Assembly: GCF_051433195.1 (NCBI RefSeq)
Contig: NZ_JBHMFT010000010.1
Location: 120,273-184,272 of the forward strand
DNA from: Falsiroseomonas sp051433195
GTDB lineage: Bacteria; Pseudomonadota; Alphaproteobacteria; Acetobacterales; Acetobacteraceae
DNA: 64,000 nucleotides
Direction of reading: 5' to 3'
Positions 16,796-27,013 of the stretch are shown piece by piece. Position 1 is the stretch's first letter. Each line of letters opens with the position of its first letter. Made by a program: the position numbers and the translations under genes. The notes under the pieces are model-generated. The model was given only the letters and a program-made list of their open reading frames with translations, was not told where the DNA came from and did no database searches.

Positions 16796-17242
16796 TTACT
16801 CCCTGTTGGTCAGAAGCCGGGCAAAGGCCGCAGAATTGGACTGGCCAAAGCCCGTCAGATCCAGCCGGCGACCGGTTGCCTGGTCCTCCAGCGTCAGTTG
16901 CCCAGTCTGCCACGCCGTGAGGCGAAACGGTATGGCCGAACCGATATCTTCGCGCCGTCTTTCGCGCACCAGGCCGCGGACCGTGCCACGCACGAACCCG
17001 CCCTCGCCCGGCTCCAGCGTCGCGACCGGGCGGCCGGAGGGCGCCTCCGTGATGGCGACGCCGCCATCGGCACGATCGGTGAAATGCAGGTCGCGCTGCG
17101 CCACGGCAACCGGCACCTGGCCGTCGCGCGCGCTCGGCAGGAAGGGGCTGGCCAGGACCAGCGCCAGCATGCCCGCCACCATCGCGCCGCAGACCAGCGC
17201 CGGGCGGCGAAGGATCGGGTGGATTTCGATGGCTTCCGGCAT
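16796..17242 (-). CDS. puhC: Photosynthetic complex assembly protein PuhC
   Basis: A 148-residue protein with a short cytoplasmic N-terminus, one membrane anchor (about residues 14-36) and a periplasmic domain beginning VAVAQRDLHFTDRADGGVAI, characteristic of PuhC. PuhC is needed for normal assembly of the reaction-centre/LH1 core in Rhodobacter. The ATG at 17242 follows GGGAGGAGG closely, 14 bases after the puhB stop. Confidence 0.9.
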   Translation of the reverse strand: MPEAIEIHPILRRPALVCGAMVAGMLALVLASPFLPSARDGQVPVAVAQRDLHFTDRADGGVAITEAPSGRPVATLEPGEGGFVRGTVRGLVRERRREDIGSAIPFRLTAWQTGQLTLEDQATGRRLDLTGFGQSNSAAFARLLTNRE

Positions 17243-17256
17243 GGTGTCCTCCTCCC

Positions 17257-17922
17257 TCAGGCCATCGCTTCGGCGCGGCCGGCGCTGCGCTTGTTCTGCG
17301 CCGCGGCCAGGGCCGGCACCGGCACGGAAGAAGCTGCCGCCAGCGCGCGGGACAGCACCTGCGCCGCCACATCCGCATCCTTCAATGCGCGCAACATGGG
17401 TTCGGGTCGCGCAACGCGGAAGGGGCGGATATGCGGCCAAAGCGCGATCCAGGAGACGCGATGAGGCGGCACCAGCTTCACCACCAGGTCCCCGGTGCCG
17501 TCGGCATGGTGCGCCACCGACGCCTCGTCGATCAGCACGAACGGGATGTTGACCGTCATCGGCAGTGCCACGCCCACCCGCATGACGATGCGGCGGCTGG
17601 TGATGGTGTACAGGCTGGTGCGGGCCGACAGCGCTGCGAACAGCAGCAGCAGCGCCACCGGCACCACGCCGATCACGACCAGCAGGCTGGCCCCGGCCGC
17701 CATTTCCATGAAACCGGCGCCCTGCGTCGCCAGGTTGCCGGCCTGCAGCGCCGCGAGCAGCACGAAGTAGATGGCGATGCCGCGCACGAACAGGCCGCGC
17801 CGCGCGATGCCGCGCCATTCCGGCGCGCCCTGCCACAGGATGCTCTCACCCGCCGGCAGTGGGCCGGGCAGGCCGGGGATGGCTTCCCCGTCGTGCTCGG
17901 CGATTCCGTTGTACTTGTTCAT
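17257..17922 (-). CDS. puhB: Photosynthetic complex assembly protein PuhB
   Basis: A 221-residue protein with two or three hydrophobic helices (about 44-65 and 75-97) followed by a bacterial PH-type segment YTITSRRIVMRVGVALPMTVN. PuhB assists reaction-centre assembly at the membrane. Its start overlaps the puhA stop by 4 bases, matching the conserved puhA-puhB-puhC order. Confidence 0.92.
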   Translation of the reverse strand: MNKYNGIAEHDGEAIPGLPGPLPAGESILWQGAPEWRGIARRGLFVRGIAIYFVLLAALQAGNLATQGAGFMEMAAGASLLVVIGVVPVALLLLFAALSARTSLYTITSRRIVMRVGVALPMTVNIPFVLIDEASVAHHADGTGDLVVKLVPPHRVSWIALWPHIRPFRVARPEPMLRALKDADVAAQVLSRALAAASSVPVPALAAAQNKRSAGRAEAMA

Positions 17923-18695
17923 ACCAGCGCCTCGCTGCGCTCGGGAGTTGCATAGAAATGACCGCCGCCGAAATACGCCGCCACCTTGTCCTCCTCGAGC
18001 AGCGTGATCTGCTCCGGCATCGCGATAGACGGTGCGGCGGCAAGCTGCGCGGCGGTGACGGAGATGACGCGGACCGTGCCGGCCGAATTGATGGTGGCCA
18101 GGAACATCGGCACCAGCACGCGCCGTGCGCTGCCGGCCACCTCCACCTCGATGTAGCGCAGGATCAGCTCCGACTTGTCGACCCAGAGGTCCACGGCGAC
18201 ACCAGCGACGCGACCATCCAGCGTGATCACCGGCTTGCCGCGCGGGTCCGGATCGGTCTCGCCGATCGTGTAGCCGGGGGCGGCGCGCAGCGGCACGATC
18301 TTGGGCGATTCATCGTCGAAGGTCCGGTCCGGCACATCGGCCCGCTCGGCATAGGCGGCCGGGCCGATCCCGTCGCGCATCGCGTCGCCCGTCGGAACCC
18401 AGGGCGAGCCACCGAAGCGGTCTGCCGATTCCACCAGCCCGGTCAGGTCACGCTCCTGCCGCGTCAGCAGGTGCGGATCGACGTGCTTCAGCTTGAACAC
18501 CTTCAGCGGCGGCACGCCGGGAAAGCCCTCGATCGGCACGCGCAGCGGATGGCTCGGGCGATCCGAGATCAGCGGATAGCCTTCGCGCTTGCCCTCGCGA
18601 TGCAGCCACAGCACCAGGATGAAGAAGAAGGCGAAGAAGGCGTAAAGCAGCCCTGCCGCCAGATCCATTTGTACGAATTGATGTGCGCCGGGCAT
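17919..18695 (-). CDS. puhA: Photosynthetic reaction centre H subunit PuhA
   Basis: A 258-residue H subunit: one N-terminal membrane helix (residues about 11-30), the conserved YPL and VPPLKVFKL segments, and a cytoplasmic PRC-barrel domain with GRVAGVAVDLWVDKSE. It caps the L and M subunits and shapes proton delivery to the secondary quinone. It lies 24 bases after lhaA and overlaps puhB, as in most purple bacteria. Confidence 0.96.
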   Translation of the reverse strand: MPGAHQFVQMDLAAGLLYAFFAFFFILVLWLHREGKREGYPLISDRPSHPLRVPIEGFPGVPPLKVFKLKHVDPHLLTRQERDLTGLVESADRFGGSPWVPTGDAMRDGIGPAAYAERADVPDRTFDDESPKIVPLRAAPGYTIGETDPDPRGKPVITLDGRVAGVAVDLWVDKSELILRYIEVEVAGSARRVLVPMFLATINSAGTVRVISVTAAQLAAAPSIAMPEQITLLEEDKVAAYFGGGHFYATPERSEALV

Positions 18696-18719
18696 TTGGG
18701 CCTCCGCTTCCTTGGATGG

Positions 18720-20153
18720 TCAGACGTGTGCCGGACCGGCAAGGCCGGCGGCTTGTTGCGGGCGAGACGCGCCGCGGTTGCGGACCAGGGGCCCGACCAC
18801 GGCGAGGGTGACGAACAAAAGGGCGATCTCGATCAGGTAGATGCTGACATAGCCGGTGGCGGCGAGGGCCAACCCCTCCCCCAGCGCGCCGGATGTCGCG
18901 AGCGAGGACATCACGTCCCGCAGCACGCCGCCCAGCGCGATGGCACAACCCGCGGCGGTCGCCTGCACCGCCCCCCAGACGCCGAGCGCGAGCCCGACCT
19001 GGTCTGCCGGTGCGGCGCGCATGCAGGCCGTCAGCGTCGCATGGCCGAATAGCCCGGCGCCGAAGCCGATCAGCGCCACGCCGCCGGCGAACACCGCGCC
19101 ACTGCCGAAGGCGCCCGAGAAGATGATGACGGTGAAGCCGGCGATGCCGACGAGCGCGCCATGGCCCGCGACCTGATGCGAGTCGGCACCCTGCCCAAGT
19201 CGCTGCGCCGCGCGGAGGAAGCCGATGACCGCCCCGCCTGCGAGCAGCGCCGAAAGCGCCGTCGTGGCACCGACCGACAGGCCGAGGATCTGCCCGCCAT
19301 AGGGCTCCAGCAGCACGTCCTGCATGGTGAAGCCGGCGGTGCCGATGCCGGCGCCGAGCAGCCGTCGATTCCACGGGCCGGATTTGCGCAGGGCGCGGAA
19401 GGCTTCGAGGAAGGTCGGCTCAGGCTCACCGGTGCGCGCCGTGCGCGAGGGGTCGCGCACTTCCTGCTGCCAGGCCGCGACCAGGTTCAGCACCAGCGTC
19501 AGCGCCGCCGCGCCCTGCACCACCTGGATCAGCCGGAGCTGCGAGAAATCCGCCAGCAGCGCGCCGAACACCAGCGCCGACAGCACCATGCCGACAAGCT
19601 GCATCGCCGATAGCATCGCCACGACATTCGGCTGCTGGTCGCGCGGCGTCAGGTCGGTTGCCAGCGCCAGGCCCACGGTCTGCACCATGTGCATGCCGAA
19701 GCCGGTCATCAGGAAGGCGATGGCGGCGGCCAGCTGCCCGGCCCAGGGCTCCGCCCAGGTATCACCGGACAGCACCAGCAATGCGAAGGGCATCATCGCC
19801 AGCCCGCCGAACTGGATGACGGTGCCGAGCCATAGATACGGCACGCGCTTCCAGCCGAGGACGGATTTGTAGGTATCCGACTTGAAGCCGATCAGCGCCC
19901 GCGCCGGTGCGAAGACCAGCGGCAGCGCGACCATGGAGGCGACGAGCCAGGCCGGCACATGCAGTTCCACGATCATCACGCGGTTCAGCGTGCCAACCAG
20001 CAGCACCGCCGCCATGCCACAGGAAATCTGGAACAGCGACAGCCGCAGCAGCCGCGACATCGGCAGGCGTTCCGAGGTGGCGTTGGCGAAGGGCAGCAGG
20101 TGCGGCCCCACGCCCTGCCACAGACGGATGATCCGGCCGGGTCGCTTCGTCAT
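18720..20153 (-). CDS. lhaA: LH1 assembly protein LhaA (PucC-family MFS)
   Basis: A 477-residue, twelve-helix member of the bacteriochlorophyll-delivery branch of the major facilitator superfamily. The conserved opening NATSERLPMSRLLRLSLFQ and GTLNRVMIVEL, followed by ALIGFKSDTYKS, are diagnostic of LhaA/PucC. LhaA is required for efficient LH1 assembly. It sits between bchM and puhA, overlapping bchM by 4 bases. A paralogue (32,500-33,831) lies between bchG and bchP. Confidence 0.93.
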   Translation of the reverse strand: MTKRPGRIIRLWQGVGPHLLPFANATSERLPMSRLLRLSLFQISCGMAAVLLVGTLNRVMIVELHVPAWLVASMVALPLVFAPARALIGFKSDTYKSVLGWKRVPYLWLGTVIQFGGLAMMPFALLVLSGDTWAEPWAGQLAAAIAFLMTGFGMHMVQTVGLALATDLTPRDQQPNVVAMLSAMQLVGMVLSALVFGALLADFSQLRLIQVVQGAAALTLVLNLVAAWQQEVRDPSRTARTGEPEPTFLEAFRALRKSGPWNRRLLGAGIGTAGFTMQDVLLEPYGGQILGLSVGATTALSALLAGGAVIGFLRAAQRLGQGADSHQVAGHGALVGIAGFTVIIFSGAFGSGAVFAGGVALIGFGAGLFGHATLTACMRAAPADQVGLALGVWGAVQATAAGCAIALGGVLRDVMSSLATSGALGEGLALAATGYVSIYLIEIALLFVTLAVVGPLVRNRGASRPQQAAGLAGPAHV

Positions 20154-20854
20154 CGCCGCACCAGTTCCAGGGCCTGGGAGGTGTAGAAGCCGCTGGCGAC
20201 GCGATGCGTGCGCACCGGATGCCAGCCGGCCATCGTCGGATGGCCGGACACCAGCCGGCGCAGCGTGGCTTCCGCCACCGGCACGATGGCCGGCGAGCGA
20301 TCACCGCGCGGCACCAGACGACCGACCGTCAGGAACGCCATCAGGAAGGCGCTGCGCGGCGCGAAGGTGAACAGGATGCTGCGCTCCGTCCGCGCGGCCA
20401 GGCCATCCAGCGCGCGCAGCACGTCGGCCGGCTTGTAATGGATCAGGCAATCCATCCCGACCACATGATCGAAGCGGCCGAAGGCGGGGTCCAGCATGTC
20501 GCCGACATGGAAGCTGACATGGCCGGCACCATGCTGCCCCGCCGCGCGTTCCTGCCCCAGCGCGACCAGGGTCGGGGAGATATCGACGGCCACCACCTCC
20601 GCCCCTCGACGCGCCGCTTCCACGGCCAGCGCCCCGGTGCCGCAGCCGGCATCCAGCACACGCTTGCCGCGCAGGTCGGGCGGCAGCCAGGACAGCAACT
20701 GTCCGCGCATCGCATCGCGCCCGGCGCGCACCGTGGCGCGGATGCCGCTGACCGGTGCGTCGGAGGTCAGGCGTTCCCACGCCTTCACGGCGGTGCGGTC
20801 GAAATAGGTTTCCAGCTCGCCGCGGCGAGCCTGGTAGCTGGCGCTGGTCATCAA
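20150..20854 (-). CDS. bchM: Mg-protoporphyrin IX methyltransferase BchM
   Basis: A 234-residue SAM-dependent methyltransferase making the 13-propionate methyl ester, the substrate of AcsF. The SAM motif is DAGCGTGALAVEAARRG, and the downstream motif GMDCLIHYKPAD is typical of BchM. The N-terminus YFDRTAVKAWERLTSDAPVSGIR is also a family hallmark. It overlaps bchL and lhaA by 4 bases each. Confidence 0.95.
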   Translation of the reverse strand: MMTSASYQARRGELETYFDRTAVKAWERLTSDAPVSGIRATVRAGRDAMRGQLLSWLPPDLRGKRVLDAGCGTGALAVEAARRGAEVVAVDISPTLVALGQERAAGQHGAGHVSFHVGDMLDPAFGRFDHVVGMDCLIHYKPADVLRALDGLAARTERSILFTFAPRSAFLMAFLTVGRLVPRGDRSPAIVPVAEATLRRLVSGHPTMAGWHPVRTHRVASGFYTSQALELVRR

Positions 20855-21753
20855 TCATACCCCAGCAGGTCGAAGATTTCCCGATCCTTCAGCGGCGTTG
20901 CCTCCAGCGGGGTGACGCCGGCGAGCAGGCCTGCCGCGAGCCGCAGGTACTCCTTGCAGACGCCCTCCACCTCCGGCGACTGCTCCATATCGAACAGCGT
21001 CGCCTTCTTCAGGCGCGACCGCCGGATGACGTCGAGGTCCGGCAGATGCGCCAGCATCTTCATGCCGGTCGCATCATTGTATTTCTGGATCTGGTCGGTG
21101 TCCTTGGACCGGTTGACGATCACGCCGCCCAGCCGCACGCCGTAGTTCTGCGACTTCGCCTTGATGGCCGCGACGATGCGGTTCATCGCAAAGATGCTGT
21201 CGAAATCATTCGCCGCGACGATCACGCCACGATCCGCATGCAGCAGCGGCGCCGCGAAGCCACCGCAGACCACGTCGCCGAGCACGTCGAAGATCACGAT
21301 GTCCGTGTCCTCCAGCAGGTGATGCTCCTTCAGCAGCTTCACCGTCTGGCCCACCACATAGCCGCCGCAGCCCGTGCCAGCCGGCGGCCCACCGGCCTCG
21401 ACGCACATCACCCCGTGCCGGCCCTCGACCACGAAATCCTCGGCGCGCAGTTCCTCGGAATGAAAGCCGACGCCGTCGAGCACGTCGATCACCGTCGGGA
21501 TCATCCGGCCGGTCAGCGTGAAGGTGCTGTCGTGCTTCGGGTCGCAGCCGATCTGCAGCACGCGCTTGCCCAACTTGGCGAAGGCGACGGACAGGTTGGA
21601 GCTCGTCGTGCTCTTGCCGATGCCGCCCTTGCCATAGACGGCGAAAACCTTCGCGCCATCGATCTTCAGCGGGTCGGGCATGTGCACCTGCACGCTGCCA
21701 TCCCCATCGCCGATGAGACGCTCGTCGGGGCGCGGTCGCACGATCACGGTCAT
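20851..21753 (-). CDS. bchL: Dark-operative protochlorophyllide reductase iron protein BchL
   Basis: A 300-residue NifH-like ATPase, electron donor to BchNB. The P-loop is YGKGGIGKST. Interface cluster Cys residues lie in GTGCGGYVV and GDVVCGGFA. The ATG at 21753 overlaps the bchH stop as ATGA. The frame upstream of it is a shadow of bchH. Confidence 0.96.
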   Translation of the reverse strand: MTVIVRPRPDERLIGDGDGSVQVHMPDPLKIDGAKVFAVYGKGGIGKSTTSSNLSVAFAKLGKRVLQIGCDPKHDSTFTLTGRMIPTVIDVLDGVGFHSEELRAEDFVVEGRHGVMCVEAGGPPAGTGCGGYVVGQTVKLLKEHHLLEDTDIVIFDVLGDVVCGGFAAPLLHADRGVIVAANDFDSIFAMNRIVAAIKAKSQNYGVRLGGVIVNRSKDTDQIQKYNDATGMKMLAHLPDLDVIRRSRLKKATLFDMEQSPEVEGVCKEYLRLAAGLLAGVTPLEATPLKDREIFDLLGYD

Positions 21754-24700
21754 GCCGCCATCTCCTCGGTGATGCCTTCGAGCCGGTCCTCGAGCTCCTC
21801 GCCCGCGCGTCGCAGCGCGGCCAGGGTCTCGGCATCCGGCTGCCAGTATTGCCGCTCCTGCGCCTCGATCAGCCGGTTGGCGATCTTGGCGGACGCGGTG
21901 GGGTTCAGGGCCGCGAGGCGCGCGCGCATCGCGGGGTCGAGCATGTAGGTCTCGGCCAGGTTCTGGTAGATCCAGGGCGCCACCTGCCCGGTCGTCGCCG
22001 ACCAGCCCATGGTGTTCGTGACCTGCGCCTCGATCTGCCGCACGCCCTCGTAGCCATGCGCCAGCAGCGGCTCGAACCATTTCGGGTTCAACGCCCGCGT
22101 CCGGGTCTCCAGCGCCACCTGTTCGGCGACGCTTCGGATGGTGCCCTCGCCGCGGGTCTGGTCGCCGACGTAGACGCTGGCTTCCTGGCCGCCCCGGGCG
22201 CGCCGCACCGCGCGGCTCATGCCGCCGAGCGTGTCGAAATACTGGTCGATGGTCGTCAGTCCGACCTCGACGCTGTCGAGGTTCTGGTAGGTGACGTCGA
22301 CACTGGCGAGCAGCTGCGTCAGCACCTGGTCCTGCCGCGCCGCCTTGCCATCGACGCCGTAGGCGAAGCCCTTGCGCTTCACATAGGCGTCGGCGAGTTC
22401 GTCCTCATCCGTCCACAGCCCGGCATCGAGGATCTGGTTCACGTTGGTGCCATAGGCGCCATCCGCATTGCCGAAGACCCGCAACGCGGCCTGCGCCATC
22501 TCGCCGCCGTGCTGCGCGAGGTGGGCCAGCGCGTGCTTGCGGATGTAGTTCTGCTCGATCGGCTCCTCGGCACTCGCCGCCAGCAGGGCGGCCTCCGCCA
22601 ACAGCTTCGTCTGCAGGGGGAGAAGATCGCGGAAGATGCCGGACAGCGTCACCATCACGTCGATGCGCGGCCGGCCCAGCACGTCCAGCGGCACCAGCTT
22701 CGCGCCGGTCAGGCGGCCATAGCTGTCGTGGCGCGGCTCGGCACCCATCAGCCATAGCGCCTGGGCGATCGGGCCGCCCTCCGTCTTCAGGTTGTCGGTG
22801 CCCCACAGCACGATCGCCACCGTCTCCGGCAGGCCCTTGCCGTCCGCGGCGTGGCGCGCCAGCAGGCGGTCGGCTTGCCGGGCGCCATCCTTCACGGCGA
22901 AGGCCGATGGGATCTTGAAGGGGTCGAAGCCGTGCAGGTTGCGGCCGGTCGGCAGCACATCCGTGGTGCGCAGCAGGTCGCCGCCAGGCGCCGGCCGCGT
23001 ATAGCCGCCATCGAGCGCGTGCAGGATGGCCGGCAGCTCATGCTCCGTCGCCAGCAACTCGTCGAGCCGCGCGAATTCCGCGGCGTCGGTCACGCCGGCC
23101 GCCTCCAGCATTTCCTTGCGCTGCGCCGCATCCGGCACCTCGCCCACCACATGCAGGCCGTGCGGGATCAGCGTGTATTCCAGCTCCAGTAGCTGGTTGC
23201 CGAGCTTCTGGATGACAGTCGGCGCCTCGGCCTCGCTCCAGGCCGGCTCGGCCGGCGCCAGGTCCACCGCGGCGGCCTGCGCCTGCACCAGCTCGGCGAG
23301 GGAGGCGCGCACGGTCGCGTCGCACTCCGGCTCCAGCGCGCGCCAGCGATCCAGCGTCGCCTTCAGGTCCAGCAGGCCGCGATACAGCCCGGCGCTGGTC
23401 ACCGGCGGCGTCAGGTAGCTGATGAGGGAGGCGCCGGCGCGCCGCTTCGCCAGCATGCCTTCGGAGGGGTTGTTCGAAGCATACAGGTACAGGTTCGGCA
23501 GGTCGCCGATCAGCCGGTCCGGCCAGCACTCGGCCGAAAGGCCCGCCTGCTTGCCCGGCATGAACTCCAGTGCGCCATGGGTGCCGAAATGCAGGACGGC
23601 GTGGGCGCCGAAATCCTCGCGGATCCAGCGGTAGAAGGCGCTGAAGGCGTGCGTCGGCGCGAAGCCGCGCTCGAACAGCAGGCGCATCGGGTCGCCCTCG
23701 TAGCCGAAGCCGGGCTGCACGCCGATGAAGACGTTGCCGAAGCGCGCGCCGAGCACGAAGATGCTGGCGCCGTCGGATTGCGCGCGGCCGGGTGCGGGGC
23801 CCCAGGTGCGCTCGATCTCGGCTAGGTGCACTTCGCGCCGCACATGGTCGTCGGCCGGAATGCGCGCCGCGACATTGGCGATGGCGCCGAAGGTCTGGGC
23901 GTTGCCCTCCGTGATCGCGCGCCGCAGCGTGTCGACATCGGCGGGGACCTCCACGGTGTAGCCGGCATCGCGCATCGCGCCCAACGTGTTGAACAGCGAC
24001 TGGAACACGGACAGGTAGGCGGCGGTCCCGGTGTTGCCGGCATTCGGCGGGAAGTTGAAGACAACCGCCGCCACCTTGCGTTCCGCCCGCGCCGCGCGCC
24101 GCAGCGCGACCAGCTTGGCGACCCGTGCGGCGAGCGTGGTGGCGCGTTCGGTGTAGGAAACCATGTCGCGACCGCAGGTGACGCCATCGCAGCCGGGGCA
24201 GCGTACGCCGGTGGAGGACGCGCCACAGCGGCCACCGAAGGTCATCGGCAGGATGCCGCCATCGAGCTCCGGAATCGCCACCATCATCGTGGCTTCCACG
24301 GGCAGCAGCCCGCGCGGATCGGCCTGCCATTGCCGCATCGTCTGGAATTCCAGCGGGTGCGCGGAGATGTAGGGCACGTCGAGCGTGGCCAGCGTTTCTT
24401 CCGCCGCGCGCGCATCGTTGTAGGCCGGGCCACCGACCAGCGAGAAGCCGGTCAGGGAGACGACGGCATCCACGGTGGTGATGCCCTCGCGCCGGAAATA
24501 GGCATCGATCGCCGGGCGGTTGTCTAGCCCGCTGGCGAAGGCCGGCACCACGTTCAGGCCGCGCGCCTCGAGCGCGTTGATGACGCCGTCATAATGCGCC
24601 GCATTGCCGGCGAGCACGTAGGACCGCATGATCAGCAGCCCCACCGTGCCGCTGCGCCCACGGCCCGGCAGATTGAGGACACGATCCGTCACCTGGCCCG

Positions 24701-25388
24701 GAATGCGGGGATGATACAGCCCGACCTCGGGATATTCGATGGGCGGCGCCACCTTCAGCGTGCCGACCAGCGCACGACGCGGCCCGGCGGCGTAGCGGTT
24801 CACCAGCAGGCGCACGAGGTTTGCAAGGTTCGCCTGGCTGCCCGCGAGCCAGTATTGCAGCGCCAGGAAATACACCCGCACATCCTGCGCGGTGCCGGGG
24901 ATGAAGCGCAGCAGCTTCGGCAGCTCCCGCAGCATCTTCATCTGGCCCTTGCCGGAAGACGCCGCGCCGGACTGCTTCGAGCCGCGCAGGCGCTTCAGCA
25001 GGCCCATCACGCCCTTGGCCTCGGCGCCCATGTCGAAGCGGCCGATGCGGGTCAGCTTCATGACCTCGCCGGCGGACATGCAGCACACCATCGCGTCGCA
25101 GGCATCGCGCCGCGCCTGCAGCGCCGGCAGCACCAGGTTGATGTGGTCTTCCAGGAACAGCATGGTCGCGATCACGATGTCGCCGCGCGCGATGCCCGCA
25201 GTGCAGGCCTTCAGCGCCTCCGCATCCGTGCCCCATTCGTCGGCGGCGTGGATCGCCAGTTCCAGCCCGGGGATGTCCTGCCGCAGCACATCGCGCGCCT
25301 GCATCATGGCGCCCGCCAGATGGCTGTCCATGGTCACCACGACGATACGGATCGTGGTCGAGGAAACCCAATTCATACCCTCAGGCAT
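21750..25388 (-). CDS. bchH: Magnesium chelatase subunit BchH
   Basis: A 1212-residue CobN/Mg-chelatase family protein that binds protoporphyrin IX and carries the Mg insertion site. Length is normal. Recognisable blocks are FLEDHINLVLPAL near residue 80, TFGGRCGASSTGVRCPGCDG in the middle and HFGTHGALEFMPGKQ around residue 620. The start at 25388 is preceded by GGAGGG at 6 bases; a second ATG four codons in is possible. It overlaps bchL by 4 bases and lies 33 bases after bchB. Confidence 0.96.
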   Translation of the reverse strand: MPEGMNWVSSTTIRIVVVTMDSHLAGAMMQARDVLRQDIPGLELAIHAADEWGTDAEALKACTAGIARGDIVIATMLFLEDHINLVLPALQARRDACDAMVCCMSAGEVMKLTRIGRFDMGAEAKGVMGLLKRLRGSKQSGAASSGKGQMKMLRELPKLLRFIPGTAQDVRVYFLALQYWLAGSQANLANLVRLLVNRYAAGPRRALVGTLKVAPPIEYPEVGLYHPRIPGQVTDRVLNLPGRGRSGTVGLLIMRSYVLAGNAAHYDGVINALEARGLNVVPAFASGLDNRPAIDAYFRREGITTVDAVVSLTGFSLVGGPAYNDARAAEETLATLDVPYISAHPLEFQTMRQWQADPRGLLPVEATMMVAIPELDGGILPMTFGGRCGASSTGVRCPGCDGVTCGRDMVSYTERATTLAARVAKLVALRRAARAERKVAAVVFNFPPNAGNTGTAAYLSVFQSLFNTLGAMRDAGYTVEVPADVDTLRRAITEGNAQTFGAIANVAARIPADDHVRREVHLAEIERTWGPAPGRAQSDGASIFVLGARFGNVFIGVQPGFGYEGDPMRLLFERGFAPTHAFSAFYRWIREDFGAHAVLHFGTHGALEFMPGKQAGLSAECWPDRLIGDLPNLYLYASNNPSEGMLAKRRAGASLISYLTPPVTSAGLYRGLLDLKATLDRWRALEPECDATVRASLAELVQAQAAAVDLAPAEPAWSEAEAPTVIQKLGNQLLELEYTLIPHGLHVVGEVPDAAQRKEMLEAAGVTDAAEFARLDELLATEHELPAILHALDGGYTRPAPGGDLLRTTDVLPTGRNLHGFDPFKIPSAFAVKDGARQADRLLARHAADGKGLPETVAIVLWGTDNLKTEGGPIAQALWLMGAEPRHDSYGRLTGAKLVPLDVLGRPRIDVMVTLSGIFRDLLPLQTKLLAEAALLAASAEEPIEQNYIRKHALAHLAQHGGEMAQAALRVFGNADGAYGTNVNQILDAGLWTDEDELADAYVKRKGFAYGVDGKAARQDQVLTQLLASVDVTYQNLDSVEVGLTTIDQYFDTLGGMSRAVRRARGGQEASVYVGDQTRGEGTIRSVAEQVALETRTRALNPKWFEPLLAHGYEGVRQIEAQVTNTMGWSATTGQVAPWIYQNLAETYMLDPAMRARLAALNPTASAKIANRLIEAQERQYWQPDAETLAALRRAGEELEDRLEGITEEMAA

Positions 25389-25421
25389 GCGGCCCTCCGG
25401 TCCTGCGGCGAGAGGAATGCC

Positions 25422-27008
25422 TCACCGAGAAAAATGCGCCTTCGCGTCGTACAGGGTCTCGACCGTGATGGTGCCGATCCCCCGTTCCTGCGCGAAGCGT
25501 TCCGTGTTGCGCCGGGCCTTGCCGCGGACGAAGAAGGGAATCTTCTTCAGCTCCTTCTCGGCATCCAGGCCCCACGTCAAAATGAGGGCGCCCGCGGCGG
25601 AGTGGGGAGTCTCCGCCGCGGGCACGGGCATGGGCTGCGCGGCGGGCGCTGCCTCTCTGCCCGACTGTGGCGGCGCGGCGTGTCCCAGGTGGGACGCCTG
25701 CGCGCCGTCGTGAAACTCGAAATCCTCGCGGAACATCCCGAGCAGGTGTTCCTCCAGGCCCATCATCAGCGGATGGACCCAGGTGTCGAAGATCACGTTG
25801 GCGCCTTCGAGCCCCATCTGGGGCGAGAAGCGCGCCGGGAAATCCTGCACATGCACCGGCGCCGAGATCACCGCGCAGGGCACGCCGAGCCGCTTGGCCA
25901 CATGGCGTTCCATCTGCGTGCCGAGCACGAGTTCCGGCTGCAGCGCCGCGATCTGCGCCTCGACCTCCAGGTAGTCGTCGGTGATCAGCGGCTCCACGCC
26001 ATACAGCGCCGCGGCGGCACGCACCTCGCGGCCGAATTCCCGCGAATAGCTGCCGAGGCCGACGACGGTGAAGCCGAGTTCCTGGTGTGCCACGCGCGCC
26101 GCGGCGATGGCATGCGTCGCATCGCCGAAGATGAAGACGCGCTTGCCGGTCAGGTAGGTGCTGTCGACGGAGCGTGAATACCACGGCAGTCGCAGCGCGC
26201 CTTCGGATGTCGTCGCCGGTACGCCGGCCAGTTGCGCCACCTCACGCACGAAATCCCTTGTCGCGCCGACGCCGATCGGCACCACGGTGGTGCTCGGCTG
26301 TCCGAAGCTGCGCTTCAGCCAGGCCGCGGCCAGGCCGGCGGTCTCGGGATACAGCACCACGTTGAAATCAGCATCGCCCAGCGTGGCGAGGTCCGCCGGC
26401 GTCGCGCCCATCGGCGCGATGACATTGACCTCGATGCCGAGCGCGGACAGCAGCCGCTCCACTTCCGGCACGTCGTCGCGGTGGCGGAAGCCCAGGGCCG
26501 TCGGGCCGAGGATGTTGCAACGCGGTACCGCGCCCTTGGCCCGCACCGTGCCGGGCTTCGGCACATGCGGCCCGGCGCAGGCGCGGACGAGCTGGTAGAA
26601 GGTCTCAGCGGCGCCCCAGTTTTCCTTGCGCTGGTAGGCCGGCAGTTCCAGCGGCACCACCGGGATCGGCAGGCCGAGCGTCTTGGCCAGCCCACCCGGA
26701 TCATCCTGGATCAGCTCCGCCGTGCAGCTCGCGCCGACCAGCATCGCCTGCGGCTTGAAGCGCTCATAGGCATCGAGCACCGATTCGCGGAACAGGTTGG
26801 CGGTGTCGCCGCCGAGGTCGCGGGCCTGGAAGGTGGTGTAGGTGACGGGCGGGCGCTTGCTGCGGCGCTCGATCATGGTGAACAGCAGGTCCGCGTAGGT
26901 ATCGCCCTGCGGCGCGTGCAGCACGTAGTGCACGCCGTCCATCGCGGTGGCGACACGCATCGCGCCGATATGGGGGGGGCCTTCATAGGTCCAGAGCGCG
27001 AGCTGCAT
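25422..27008 (-). CDS. bchB: Dark-operative protochlorophyllide reductase subunit BchB
   Basis: A 528-residue subunit that with BchN binds the NB cluster and reduces ring D. Asp36 (in PQGDTY) is at the position of the unusual aspartate ligand known for BchB. After the catalytic domain an Ala/Pro-rich linker of about 40 residues leads to a C-terminal PCP-reductase domain (DAEKELKKIPFFVRGKARRN). The start MQLALWTYEGPPH is canonical. bchN ends 5 bases upstream. Confidence 0.95.
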   Translation of the reverse strand: MQLALWTYEGPPHIGAMRVATAMDGVHYVLHAPQGDTYADLLFTMIERRSKRPPVTYTTFQARDLGGDTANLFRESVLDAYERFKPQAMLVGASCTAELIQDDPGGLAKTLGLPIPVVPLELPAYQRKENWGAAETFYQLVRACAGPHVPKPGTVRAKGAVPRCNILGPTALGFRHRDDVPEVERLLSALGIEVNVIAPMGATPADLATLGDADFNVVLYPETAGLAAAWLKRSFGQPSTTVVPIGVGATRDFVREVAQLAGVPATTSEGALRLPWYSRSVDSTYLTGKRVFIFGDATHAIAAARVAHQELGFTVVGLGSYSREFGREVRAAAALYGVEPLITDDYLEVEAQIAALQPELVLGTQMERHVAKRLGVPCAVISAPVHVQDFPARFSPQMGLEGANVIFDTWVHPLMMGLEEHLLGMFREDFEFHDGAQASHLGHAAPPQSGREAAPAAQPMPVPAAETPHSAAGALILTWGLDAEKELKKIPFFVRGKARRNTERFAQERGIGTITVETLYDAKAHFSR

Positions 27009-27013
27009 GGCGG